NCBI RefSeq assembly: GCF_026151205.1
Contig: NC_087078.1
Span: forward strand, 9,006,675-9,070,674
Direction of reading: 5' to 3'
Origin: Bolinopsis microptera
Taxonomy: Eukaryota > Ctenophora > Tentaculata > Lobata > Bolinopsidae
DNA: 64,000 nt
Of the stretch, positions 34,201 to 44,962 are shown one piece after another. Under the pieces are notes generated by a model that was given only the letters and a program-made list of their open reading frames with translations, ran no database searches and was not told the origin of the DNA. A program made the translations under genes and the position numbers. Every line of letters starts with the position of its first letter. Positions within the stretch are counted from its first letter, which is position 1.

Positions 34201-36794
34201 TCCTTGCTGGAATGAGAAGATACCTTCACCAGACCCCTGTGACTGACGCACTCTTTCCCGAACAGAGCGGACACCTGTGCAGAGCTCAGGGAACTGAAAA
34301 CTAAGTTCTGTCGGAAGTTCTTGCCGTGTCCTTCCAGTGCCCAATGTTTTACCCTGAAACACAGTATGTTATTAATAGTGTACAATTGGGGGGGGGGGGT
34401 GGCAGGTTAAAACTACAGAAGAAAAGACTAAATTAAGCAAAATGAGTAGAACAGCAGGCTGATTAGAAGCGAGCTTACCTAGAAAAGTCAGTATATTTAG
34501 GTGAAGAAGGCTGCAGATTAAGATGTTCTAGACAAAGGAGAAGGTGCTCCCAGTTCTGCATTAGAAACACGTCTGACATGAACAGAGTCAGAACTTCGAT
34601 GGAGGACAGAAAATCAAAATCACGTTCTTTATCGCCTGAAATGGGGTCTTCTGTTAGAAATATATAGCCTCCTACGGAATTATCTATTATTATCTGTTTT
34701 ATTATTCCACTAGATACCCCAATTGTAATTGAAATTAAGTTGAGATAAAAGTAAGAAGTAAGAACATTTTACCTGGAGCCCCCACAACACTCCGTAACCC
34801 GAGAGGAGATGCCACAATCAAATCAGAATTGTAGAAATCTGTGTATAGCTTGACACTGTTCTTAGCGAAAGCAACTCCCAGAGTGAAGAAATCATCGTTG
34901 TTACCAAGGAAAGTCTTCTGATAAGAGAGAGCTTTTGAGAGATTTGGTTTCTCGGTATCTCCAGGCCCATACTCCTCTTCAAACCTCTTCTTATTGCTGA
35001 CCTGCAATGTTCATTGATCATAAAGTCGTATCGCTCAAATTGAACGTAAGGATTTTGATCATTGAAAAAAACTGAATACGCCCCACCCTCACGACGAACA
35101 TGATGACACGCGCGTCGCGTCAGTCAATGCGGCGCGCGCAGTGGCACCAGGATAACAAATGTTATTGATATACAAGAAGATCCTCGCGCGTTACAAACAT
35201 GATATATAAGCTGTCACTTTCCAGGAGGACTTTCGTCAAAACTGTATCAAATTGAGAGATCAATTTTCTTGTGTTTGAACTGATATCTCAAATTTGGCAC
35301 ATAGAAATTTGCCCAAACTTACACAGATTATTAGTCTAATAGCTATCTTACTTTCTTAAAACCCTTCAGAAAATCGTACAATAGGATCTCTAGATAAATG
35401 CCTTGGTACCAAATATTGTACTTTGGTACAGTTTGGTACAGAAAGTCCAACTTCAGCTGTTTTTAGTCGCATGAGGCCAATTATTTCAACTATTGTAGCA
35501 AATGCAAATTATAAATATTTGCTAGCAAAGAATCAGGGACAAAGCTTTAAAAACTATGCGAGTATCTCGCATCATTAGAAATGTCAAAATTTCAATGTTC
35601 GCAAGCGCATAATCAGCAAAAAGATAGCTAGGCCGACTAGTAACACAGCTCAGCATAACGTGAGAAACCATACAAAATGGTAAAAATTCAACAATTATAT
35701 AGAATTGACGTCTAATAAAACCATCAAAAAAGTTAACTCACCTGCTTTTTAGAGCCAGTCAAGGCTATCTTCAGGACCTGATGAATAAATTTATGTGCCA
35801 CATTTCTGAAAGGAAACAGCAGCAATATCTTCGGTCTGGTAAATCCTTGATCCTTCATTGCATCCACTAACCCATCTGGGTCGCTCCTCAATTTAGCGTT
35901 GTTTTTCAAAACAGTTTTCCTAGTCTGCAAAGCATGATTAACAGTATGTAATGCTAGTAACTTGAGAAGCTCAGCTTGATTCTCAAACGTACTGTCAGTG
36001 AATAAAAAATCTTGTCCGGTTGCTATATAAGGGAATATTGCAGCGGATACCGGCTTCATAACACCTTTAGTATGGATCTGTTTGGTTGTGCTCGTCCATT
36101 GTTTCACTAAGGCGGGATCTAATCCCAAGTTCGATAAATCAGCTGGGGTTTTCATTTCTGAAATATTGCCCGAAATATTAGTCGACTTCTGAACTCTGTA
36201 GAGAGTATGAGGAACATTCGTCATGGACACATCTTTTGTGTATTTTAATGCAACATCAGATCCAAAGTTTAACTTGAGATAATCACTTGGACTCTCAGCT
36301 TCATCTGACTCTGATTCATCATCACTTTCATCCTCATTCTGCTCATCAGAATCATTACTAGCCCCACTTTCTGACTCTCCCTCTTCACCCTCACCCTCAC
36401 CCTCATCCTCACCCTCTTTATCACTCTCCTCTCCCTCTGAACTCCCACCTAATAACTCTTCAAAATATGCCCTCGGTCGTTTCTTCAGCGATCCTATCAG
36501 TTCTGAGTAATGGTCTTGTTGATTGATAACGGGCTGATCTTCTTTCGTATTTTGAGTATTTTCATCTGGTGCAAATTGATCTTCACGTTTTCGTTTCTTG
36601 TCACTTTTGAGATCTTGTCCACGGTAAGCTTTACCATGCTTGTTCAGCAACTTATTCGTCCGTTTGAAGGAGTGCCCACCTCTTCCTCCACCTCTGCCAC
36701 CTCTGCCACCTCTCCCGCCTCTGCCACCTCTTCCACCTCTTCCACCTCTTCCCCCTCTGCCACCTCTGATCTCATTCATTGCTACTTTTGACAA
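31267..36794 (-). CDS. UTP25: UTP25 small-subunit processome component (DEF family), 8 exons
   Basis: A nucleolar protein needed for 18S pre-rRNA processing, with a degenerate DEAD-box helicase fold. Minus-strand exons: 35742-36794, 34773-35001, 34479-34635, 34171-34353, 33076-33240, 32721-32870, 32433-32555, 31267-31363. All phases fit; the total is 2157 nt (718 aa; human about 756). Landmarks: ILLLFPFRNVAHKFIHQVL, NKKRFEEEYG, FFTLGVAFAKNSVKLYTDFY, ASPLGLRSVVG, DVFLMQNWEH, IPSYYDYVR, IRNYFKKE, TTERFFFFKRY, VVGDEQCKQL. The DEAD position reads MSDV, in line with loss of ATPase function in the family. The N-terminus has about ten GGR units followed by a lysine-rich and a long Asp/Glu/Ser-rich region. 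The RGG block is unusual for this family. The start overlaps the end of N6AMT1 by 23 bp; a second in-frame Met is five codons later. Confidence 0.93.
31364..31692. repeat. 33-bp minisatellite, about 10 units, ending on the UTP25 last-exon acceptor
   Basis: On the minus strand each unit reads CAGTACTCTATTTACATTGT then AACAACCCCAGAT. It carries the same CCCCAG that serves as the 3' splice site of the last UTP25 exon (31267-31363). Variants are A/G in TGATC/TGGTC and GGGG/GGGGG. The period is a multiple of three. Confidence 0.9.
32282..32357 (-). repeat. tRNA-derived SINE head in a UTP25 intron
   Basis: On the minus strand TAGCGTAGGTAATGG fits a Pol III A box. About 35 bp later GTTGCGAGTTCAATCCC fits a B box/T arm. 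The acceptor stem and anticodon arm are imperfect (CACTGCGCTACTATCCCAG), so it is more likely a SINE than a working tRNA gene. The body would extend toward lower coordinates, where I could not define an end. Confidence 0.55.
33590..34150 (-). mobile_element. Internally deleted LINE reverse transcriptase fragment in a UTP25 intron
   Basis: Broken minus-strand frames spell LINE reverse-transcriptase blocks in order: GYKSDLLNYRPASLTCMFCK, then ISKHQHGFVKGKSC, then VDFSKAFDSVPH. After a jump come IRGDLIEAFKVISGLADYG and a final LP-x-DV-like region. The catalytic middle is missing and there are several frameshifts. The motifs resemble CR1/Jockey/L2-type elements. The fragment has the same orientation as UTP25 and ends about 20 bp from the exon 34171-34353. 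Confidence 0.85.
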
Positions 36795-37413
36795 ACTTGA
36801 TCACCCACAACTTTTCAATACCAGCTTTTCTCTCTCCAACAATAGAACCAGACAGCTGAAACGATTTTGATATTTCACAGATTTCCCCTGGTCGATTCTG
36901 GCGGATTCCCAACAAGAAAAAGATTCCAGTTGGTGATAAAAACTTGGCCGCAGTAGGTAGAAACTTGTCAATAACCTCTCTACCGTCGATACCACCAGCC
37001 CAAGATGCCTCAATACCGGAACTAGAAACCTCTTCTGATTCAGTAGGAACGTACGGAGGGTTGAAGATCAGCAGATCTACTTTCCCAAACAATCCTGATA
37101 ATCCTGCTCCGAGATCACTGCACACTACTTCTACTTCTTTCTTGTTTACAAGTGAGGTTTCTTTGCTAGCTTCAGCGGCTTGCTTGTTGATATCAACAGC
37201 TATACAGTAAGTTTCAGGGCAGATTCCCTGAACAAATGTGGATATAACACCAGAACCTGAACCTATCTCAAGAGAAATGAGAGGGTGGTTGTTATCTCCT
37301 GCTGTGTAGAACTCTTCCAAACAGTCTAGGAGAAGGAATGTGTCCTCACTAGGTGGGTATACACTGGTGAACTCACTTCTCTTCAAATGAGGGGTTAGTG
37401 GTGTTGGAAACAT
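36772..37413 (-). CDS. N6AMT1: N6AMT1/HEMK2 glutamine and lysine methyltransferase, single exon
   Basis: With TRMT112 this enzyme methylates the Gln of the GGQ motif of release factor eRF1; histone lysine has also been reported as a substrate. The 213-aa frame has the family's usual length (human 214). SAM-binding motif I is LEIGSGSGVIST and the catalytic motif is FNPPYVPT, with the family signature GIEASWAGGIDGREVIDKFLP after it. It ends in LWVIKFVKSSNE like its relatives, so the stop at 36772-36774 is the true end. That end lies inside the first 23 bp of UTP25 on the same strand. No introns are present. An AATACAG 8 bp before the ATG could be a weak splice acceptor. Confidence 0.93.
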   Translation of the reverse strand: MFPTPLTPHLKRSEFTSVYPPSEDTFLLLDCLEEFYTAGDNNHPLISLEIGSGSGVISTFVQGICPETYCIAVDINKQAAEASKETSLVNKKEVEVVCSDLGAGLSGLFGKVDLLIFNPPYVPTESEEVSSSGIEASWAGGIDGREVIDKFLPTAAKFLSPTGIFFLLGIRQNRPGEICEISKSFQLSGSIVGERKAGIEKLWVIKFVKSSNE

Positions 37414-37734
37414 TAACCATCCTGTATTTTTATATCGGTTAGCTCAGTGATAATTATATATATCCCAATAATTATACTTTTTGGTCAGTCATTTCGAATC
37501 ATCAGCACATAAAATAACAATCTCGTTGAAGCAGTAATTTGGATCATTAGATTAAAACGAATTAAACACTGGATAGTTACTGTTGAATAGTCAGAAATTT
37601 ATTAAATATGTTATCAAACTTAAGAAAGTTACCAAATATGAAAACTGTACCAGAAAATTAATAGTTTACTTCAACTTCAACACATACAGTTTAAAATGTT
37701 AAAATAGAATATTAAGAAATTTAAAAACTTACAG

Positions 37735-38600
37735 TATAAAAGGAAAATAGGATATGTGGTACTATCACCGATTTCTAAGTTGAACAAACGAATGAATAAT
37801 TATTAGCTCAGAAACATGTTGATAATTGCATTCCTTTTTTAAATTTGGTTATTTAATTTCGACCGATTTATGAAGTGAAATAATTTATAAATAAGCTAAA
37901 TTTAACTTTCGATATAACTATTGACTATTATAGCTATCTATAAGAATTTTTAAATAAGCTTAGTTTGGGGAAAAACCGCTGATAAATCAGAGATAAGTTA
38001 AATCATTATTATTGTGCTTCTCGGTTCAAACTTTCTATTAGAAACGACAAATCACCGAAATTTTCAGATAAACACTACAATTTGACAATCTTATATAGTT
38101 ATGATCCAATATAATTCGGTAAGAAAGATCATATTCATAAATCATTGAAGTAAATATTTCCCCCAATTCCAACAGAAATTTAAAATCTCACAACTTATAA
38201 AAGGAAAATAGGATATGTCGTACTATCACTGATTTCAAACGAATAAATAATTATTAGCTCAGAAACATGTTGATAATTGCGTGGTTGCGTAATTTAGACC
38301 GATTTATGAAGTGAAATAATTTATAAATAAGCTACAGTAAATTTAACTTTTGGTATAACTATTGACTGTCGCTATCTGTATCATGAATTTTAAAATAAGC
38401 TTAGTTTGGGGAAATAAAACCCCTGATAAATCAGAGTTAAGGTTTTATTATCCCTATTATTATTGTGCTTCTTGGTTCAAAACTTTCTATTAGAAACGAC
38501 AAATCACTACAATTTGACTATCTTAATATGATCCAATATAATTTGGTAAGAAAGACCATAAATTATCGAATGTTTCCCCCAATTCCAACAGTAATTTTTA
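37735..38600. repeat. Diverged tandem duplication, about 460-bp units
   Basis: AAAAGGAAAATAGGATATGT starts both units (37738 and 38200). Shared blocks follow in order: TTAGCTCAGAAACATGTTGA, GACCGATTTATGAAGTGAAA, AAGCTTAGTTTGGGGAAA and TTTCCCCCAATTCCAACAG. Scattered indels show an older event than the duplication at the window start. No coding sequence is evident. Confidence 0.85.
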
Positions 38601-38605
38601 AATGG

Positions 38606-39030
38606 CCCGGACAGTGTAATGGACAGTGTAATGGACAGTGTAATGGACAGTGTAATGGACAGTGTAATGGACAGTGTAATGGACAGTGTAATGGACAGTG
38701 TAATGGACAGTGTAATGGGCAGTGTAATGGGCAGTGTTATGGACAGTGTAATGGACAGTGTAATGGACAGTGTAATGGCAGTGTAATGGACAGTGTAATG
38801 GGCAGTGTAATGGACAGTGTAATGGACAGTGTAATGGACAGTGTAATGGACAGTGTAATGGACAGTGTAATGGACAGTGTAATGGACAGTGTAATGGACA
38901 GTGTAATGGCAGTGTAATGGACAGTGTAATGGCAGTGTAATGGACAGTGTAATGGGCAGTGTAATGGACAGTGTAATGGGCAGTGTAATGGACAGTGTAA
39001 TGGGCAGTGTAATGGACAGTGTAATGGGGG
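38606..39030. repeat. 12-bp minisatellite (GTAATGGACAGT), about 35 units
   Basis: The 12-bp period gives spurious Cys/Gly/Asn and Met/Asp/Ser ORFs on both strands. Variants are GGGCAGT and a shortened GGCAGT unit. It lies just downstream of the MAD2L1BP stop codon. Confidence 0.95.
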
Positions 39031-39081
39031 TTCAGACAGTTCTAACCAACCCATTTGCCCCCCTCGCTTCAGCAGATAATT

Positions 39082-40611
39082 TCATGAGGTAATGGTATCA
39101 AGAATGTCCCGAGATCGGCTTGCTGGGCCAGCAGCTTTCCTTTTTCCTTCAGGTGAGGAACCGAAAACTGATTTAAAAGGTCTGGGTGAAGACATATACA
39201 CAGTTTCTAAACTCTCCTCAGCTATTTCTTTGTTCGTGATTTTTAAAGTGAACCTTGAACCTCTTTTACAAAGATAAAATCGCAATCTAGGAACAAAAAA
39301 GGAGGATGGGTTCTCAGCAACAGTCGCTTTATCCACCTTGAGAACAACATGGCAGTTAGTTGGAGCAAGGGGAGCAGGTAAGTCGCTGAGGAAGGGCTCT
39401 ATAAACAGACATTGCATAACTTTCCTCAGACAGCGGCCTTTATCATCATCAGACCCTTCAATCTCACTTCTCAGAGATGAGATATCTATAACGTAGGTCT
39501 CTCGAGGGGACATTATTGTACTTCCTATCAGGATGATAACTTGTTGAACATGCCAACCATTCAGAATGTGAGTGTGGACTTGGTCTACAATCTCGATCAG
39601 AAAATTATTTGTAGAACGGGACTTGTTTTCTTTTAAAGTCAGCTGAGGTGTAAGTGGCACTGAAACCTGAGAGATTGGATTGTGATAAAATCAGTAGCTT
39701 CAGTTGCAATGTGACCAAAACTGTTTTGATCTGCAAATTAATACAGTATGGTAAAAATTTAAACATTCAATCATGTTAGCACCGTCTGAAAAGGTCAAAA
39801 TCCAGCTTAAGTAATTTGTAGACAGTCGTAAGTACTATACAGTCATGACTTCGTTTAAAGCTCCACGGGTAACAACTAAAACAAAAAACAGATGTTTAAT
39901 GTCAGTTGTTAACAAAATATCAAGTTAAGAACTAGCAGTGAATATTAGTCCTACCTCTTGCAGTTTACCAAGCACCCTCCTCTGTTGTGCTGGGTAACCA
40001 TTTGTTCTTGTAGTGAGAGGTGTGTCTGCAAATATAGATAGGATAATTATCGAAAATCTTTTGTAGATCTCTTCAATTAATGTTGAGTGTCCATAAAACT
40101 CAAGAGAAAAATTAAATTACATATCATTGGATTTGGGAATTGGTAGTTAATTTGAAAATTTTGTAAATGAAAACATTTCCTCGTTATATCTTTATTTATG
40201 AGATTTATAAATCATTTACAAGTAGAGTTGAACCAAACCTGGGACAGATTCAGTGTTCTTGAGAGTTTCATTCCTTTTAAAACAAATATTTTCTTGAAGG
40301 CTCAATTCACTGACCAAGTCTGCAAGAATAGGTAAGTCTGACTCATTGGATGGTAAAGTTTCAGACTCAAGCTGAACACAGGGAGTTGCAAACAAATGAT
40401 TGCCTCTACTCTGATACGGAGTAGATCTGTTGGCATATTGTAGCTTGGTTTGTACTTCAGGGATGCTATCTTGTCTTAATTGATCTATGGGCTTTTCAAT
40501 TTGACCTCGAGAGTAGAGAAAGTTCCCAATTAGCCTCTCAATGAGTGATGATGTTGAAGGAAGGGAGAGAGATTCCTCGCTAACAGCAACATTTACTTCG
40601 CCAGCTTTCAT
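39082..40611 (-). CDS. MAD2L1BP: MAD2L1BP (p31comet) spindle-checkpoint silencing protein, 3 exons
   Basis: p31comet has a MAD2-like fold, binds closed MAD2 and, with TRIP13, dismantles the mitotic checkpoint complex. Exons are 40239-40611, 39955-40025 and 39082-39666, phase-consistent, 1029 nt (342 aa; human 274). Landmarks: ERLIGNFLYSRGQIEKPIDQ near the N-terminus; VQQVIILIGSTIMSPRETY, corresponding to the 'VLILLGGNALSPKE' strand; RCLRKVMQCLFIEPFLSDLP; and LRFYLCKRGSRFTL. An extra poorly conserved stretch at about residues 55-125 accounts for the greater length. A pyrimidine-rich GTTTCAG acceptor lies only 10 nt before the ATG, so a 5'-UTR intron or a trans-spliced leader is likely. A Lys/Arg-rich C-terminal tail (EGKRKAAGPASRSRD) follows the folded part. 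Confidence 0.85.
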
Positions 40612-40621
40612 AGTATAGATG

Positions 40622-41460
40622 CTGAAACATTATACATGTATTGGTTAATTTATAATCAAATCATTAGGTTAGCTCTTATTTTGCCCATGAGGAATACAAC
40701 AAATATCGATGCAAACAATACATCGATACATGAACAAGCAAATCTTTAAAAGCTATTATAAAGAAAGAAGGTTTAACACTGTTGATAACATAAATCATTC
40801 ACTGTATCATTTTCTACCTTATAGCTAACACATCCTTATATAGCATTAAATAATTAATAAACAACAGTTCTTCCCTAAAATCATCCAGTCACACCATCAC
40901 ATTACTATCTCTTGAAGCTGTCCTTCTTTAATCCATAACACCCACAACATAGTTGCAGTGCAAAAGCTAATACCAAGAGTGTCCCTTTGCCTTGTCAACT
41001 ATCACTCCTTCTGCAGTATGACTGGCAGTGGCAAAATGTACCTGTGGGCCGCTCCTTGCTAAATTTTTCCTGACAAAAGTATATGCTGAAACCCTAACCC
41101 TTACAAGAAATTAGACCAACTTCCATGTACGGTCATATCACGTGATTGTAACAGTTTTTCGCCAATATCCCGCCAGGGGAGCATTTTAACCCTATGTCAT
41201 GGGGGCCGGGGGTGATTTGGAATCAACGTCCAAACATGCATCCATTCGAGTTGGTTTCAACTGTCGGGGCCCTTTTAGAAAAATCCCAAAGATCGAGTGT
41301 ACAGTTAAATAAATCGTGGTATTTGGGGATTTTTCATCTCTTTTAATTTTACAAAAAGAAACCCGATATTTGAGAAAATTAAATACAAAAATCTTCTCAG
41401 ATCAGATGTTTCATTTTGTAAACAATTTCTCCAGAGCCTTGGAAAGTTAGCCTCAACTTA
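40622..41460. other. Intergenic, no gene seen
   Basis: Upstream flank of MAD2L1BP. I found no coding pattern and no recognisable element. The stretch 41160-41330 is locally GC-rich (GGGGGCCGGGGGTG). Confidence 0.4.
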
Positions 41461-41539
41461 ACTTATAATCTTCCAAAGGGTATCACAAACACATCAACAT
41501 CATCAAAAATCTTAACACTACACTCAGCAACAACAGACA

Positions 41540-41735
41540 AACTTACAGAACTGCAGTGCACCTCATCATTGTGGTTTAAATAAACACCTACACACCATCC
41601 GCAAATCAAGCACCAGTGCTTGTCCTGTGTGCGGCAACGGAGAGAAAACTGTGTCACACTTTCTAGGACAGTGTCCGGCTATTGCCCAAATAAGAGGTCA
41701 ATATTTCCAGGACTATTACCTCTCCGTTTAATTGA
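41540..41735 (+). mobile_element. LINE ORF2 C-terminal fragment with CCHC-like motif
   Basis: After a frameshift, plus-strand frames read NKHLHTIRKSSTSACPVCGN then GEKTVSHFLGQCPAIAQIRG and YFQDYYLSV. The C-x2-C-x8-H-x4-C pattern with HFLGQCP is typical of the tail of LINE polyproteins. The missing downstream part (IFDNQHISTIVNFANHTKCF) appears at about 42838-42900. Confidence 0.8.
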
Positions 41736-41884
41736 CGATGTCAATTCATGGCAGCTCAGCGCGGCACAGTAGCGCATCTCGCCGATCTCTGTGAGAAGCC
41801 TCATTGAGTGCGCGGCGCGGCACAGTAACGCATCGCGCTACAAACTCTCCGTCAATGACATATTCGACAACCAACTTTATATAT

Positions 41885-42682
41885 GTATATAAATTAATAA
41901 AATTATTCAAACAATCACCTTAATAACACCAGAATGTGTGTGTGTGTGTGTCTGTCTGTCTGTCTGTCCGTGTGTAATTTCCGGTCGGTTATACAAAAAA
42001 AACGGTAAGAGTTACGGGACTGATTTTTTCGGTATAGTGTCGACAAAACTCTGATGAAGCCCATAGGAAATTTTTAAAAAAATCGGCCGGTGGTTAGTGG
42101 TTTTATTGATGGTTTTGTACCACAAATGTTACATAAAGTTGCTTGAGCAGAACGGCAAGAGTTACGGGGCCTGCTCTCTCTTTCTCTCGCTCTCTCTCAT
42201 TACTGTGTAATATGTTATCTGCTGCATTTAAGTAGCGTCATAATTGGATTAGCCCGGAAGATTTGCTGTAATGTTATACCTTAAGCTTATTAGGGGAGGG
42301 AGTACTGTTAGTGTTTGGGGTCTGTTTGGACTGCAGAGAGAGAGAGAGAGAGAGTTCATACGACAATGTTATGCGTGTTTTCAAATATAATATGCGGGTG
42401 TGGTGCGGAGTTAACAAGGGTTAATTTCTATAACGATTTAAATAAAAATAGAAAGCGGTTCAGGACGGGAGTGATGAGGTGTAATACTCGGTGTTCAGAC
42501 CTTATGATCATGGAATGTGGTGCCTAATAATGATTAAATTATCCACAAGAAATAACTGATTATGAGATTATTGTTTAAGAAACTATTGGGTCACCTAATG
42601 CGGGTTTTGACTCAGCGGGTAATTACTCCTACCCTTTTTAACTGCGGCAGTGAAATCCCGGCCGTAGGCCGGGTTACACTAG
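41885..42682 (+). mobile_element. Non-autonomous Helitron with hairpin and CTAG 3' end
   Basis: The 3' terminus is clear: CCCGGCC-GTA-GGCCGGG (42657-42673) forms a 7-bp stem, followed by TTACA and CTAG (42679-42682) and then a T. This is the Helitron hairpin plus CTRR signature. The body contains AAACGGTAAGAGTTACGGGA twice in variant form, a (TG)n(TCTG)n tract and (GA)n. The 5' end is inferred from where the LINE sequence is lost. No Rep/helicase frame is present. Confidence 0.6.
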
Positions 42683-42799
42683 TATACACATAATATAGCA
42701 ATGACCCTATATAAAATCAACCCTTAAAGAATTCAAAAAATTCCCTTAACAATCAAAAATTACCCTTGGCCTTGTGGCTCCAAGTTAAGATCTAGACTG

Positions 42800-42960
42800 T
42801 TTATATCGACAACCAACACATCTCCAACACATCTCCATATTCGACAACCAACACATCTCCACTATTGTCAACTTCGCAAACCACACCAAATGCTTTGGAG
42901 GAGGAGCTGGACCAGACTGGTGTGACATTGCAACTACTCACACATCGTCTTAGTTCACCT
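42800..42960 (+). mobile_element. Displaced 3' part of the LINE, with a duplicated CGACAACCAACACATCTCC stretch
   Basis: CGACAACCAAC occurs at 41869, 42807 and 42844. The last copy continues in frame as HISTIVNFANHTKCF, which belongs to the LINE tail interrupted at about 41735. The order suggests nested insertions followed by a small tandem duplication. Confidence 0.6.
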
Positions 42961-44695
42961 TTCTCTTTCACACCCAGTTGACACTTCTATCCTCTCGTGG
43001 GCCACCCAGGTCCAGCCTCTCTAAAAAAAGGGTATAAGAGACCGACAGAGTTTGTTATCTTCCAATACTCCCAAAATGTCACCGCCATGGCCAATAACGT
43101 AGTGACAGAGCTTGCTATGTCTTTCACCTTAACCAACCGGCTTTTGAGGTTGCTTCCTTGATAAGTAAACAGTAAATCGATAAAGTCACAATTAAGGAAA
43201 ATACGTGCAAAATAATTTGGGGAAAATAATGATGGTAACCTCAATTTTGGTAGTCCAAAAATATGGTGTTTTAAAAAAACACCGCCGACTGTCGTTATAC
43301 CATTTAAACATGTTTCATAACAACAACTTTTTGTAAATATAACTGTGTTGTATATGCTATGGTATCCGTGAAAGTTTCCGTTGTTTAATTTATGTAGCGC
43401 TCGATTTTCACAATACGGTATAAATCATTTGAAATTCTAAACACTAAAAATATGCGCGGCACGTAAAATATTTCATTTCAACTTTACAGTCAAATTTTAT
43501 TGAGTACAATACTGATTGCACGCGTGACGCGTGTCAATGTGCAAGCAGCACGTGACACAATTTAGCCAATCAGAGAACAAAAATTCGTAAAGTTAAAAAC
43601 TTTTATTTATTAGCCCAAAATAAGACTTTTTGAAATAATTATAAACTTTAATTTAATTGTTATGTCCCAAATTGAGCTCCACAGAAGCTAAGCTAATTTT
43701 AAATTATTAGTTTTACGAAACGAATATTTTGCTGAAAATCGGATCGGATGTCGATCGCGATTCGCGATATTTTTTAACTTTTGGATACTATTATACCCTA
43801 CTCAGTCTAGTAGGGTTAAAAGTATTTTACTGGTTCACCTAACCATGTGCTTTCGCGCCACTGCAGGCGCGCGCCACTGTAAGCGCAAGGGACCTGGATA
43901 AAGCAATTTTACTGGTTTCCTGGATGGAAAAAGTTGACAACGAGTTTTTTTAGTTCTACAAAGTAGATTATCTCGATCATGAGGTACAAATTATTTTAAC
44001 ATTTAATAAATTAATTTAATTGAAATAAATCCATCTTACCATTTAAAAATAAAACAACCAGAAATTATAACTCATGAGTTACGATTGTGCTTTGCCAATT
44101 GCATTTCTTTATTTAACTAAAATTTTGTTTTTCTATGTGAAAAATAAAATACGAACATCGTTCATGGAGGACTTCGGCGCGCCGCGCAAACTAGCATTCT
44201 TTGTTTCGCATTGACTAAATCGTTGACTAAATCGTTGCTTTACAAAGCAACGATCTGGAAGGGTTGACATTGTCAATCAACGAACATCGTCGTATTATAT
44301 GCTCTGTTCCCAGAAATTTTCACAATCGTCGCATCGTTTTTTTTGACACACGCTGTAACCCCTTTTGAGCGCGCGCGAGAGGTATACAACGTGTAGCAAC
44401 GTTTTTTGACTCACTCAAAAGTCAAACTGCAATCTACCATCCCATTAAGCTAAGACTTACTCGTCCATACCACATTTTACACTTTCTCCACTACTCTAGA
44501 TAACTGATCAGCATTTGCTGGAATTATGCATTCCATAATAATTTAATTTATACGACGATGTTACTGTTTTTACTATCACGATTGTAATACAAAACTTATA
44601 ATTTGTAATCCTTGTTATCATTGTAATCCTAATGTTTGCCAAGGCATCCTTACTTTGTTTATGGGTAGTGGATCCATTTGCTGTAACATTTGCTG
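42961..44695. other. Intergenic, no convincing gene
   Basis: One minus-strand open frame (42987-43244) has no recognisable domain or splice context. A small hairpin ATCGTTGCTTT-AC-AAAGCAACGAT lies at 44231-44254. CATGGTTAGGTGAACCAG (minus, about 43830) resembles sequence near 27576 in a PCIF1 intron, so a dispersed element is possible. Confidence 0.35.
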
Positions 44696-44962
44696 TTATT
44701 CTTTTTCCTTCCTCTTTTCCTTGTCATCCCCTTTAGTTTTAAGATTCTTGCTATAAATGGCTACAGCTAACACTATTAATGCTAAGTACCAAACAAAAAG
44801 TGGGAGGTGGATCGTTGGTATACCATTAAATCGATTTAACACCGCAATTCCAGTCGCAAGCCTGGGACCACTACTAGCATAGTCACAACATCTACAAAGC
44901 TGCCATATAGCCTGACTGACAATTTTCTCGACTGACTGACAATGTTTCTTCTTTTTCCCCAT
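44696..44962 (-). CDS. Possible small single-pass membrane protein, 88 aa
   Basis: The frame starts MGKKKKHCQSVEKIVSQAIW in a favourable context (TAAATGG). It has a Cys-rich middle (LCRCCDYASSGPRL), one strong hydrophobic helix at about residues 52-70 (HLPLFVWYLALIVLAVAIY) and a charged tail rich in Lys and Glu. I do not recognise it. Length, order of segments and start context favour a real gene over a chance frame. It would be divergently arranged with the unknown gene at 45813. Confidence 0.4.
   Translation of the reverse strand: MGKKKKHCQSVEKIVSQAIWQLCRCCDYASSGPRLATGIAVLNRFNGIPTIHLPLFVWYLALIVLAVAIYSKNLKTKGDDKEKRKEKE

Noticed and set aside
38465-39054. Cys/Gly/Asn and Ser/Ile/Thr/Leu repeat ORFs
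   Set aside because: Artefacts of the 12-bp minisatellite.
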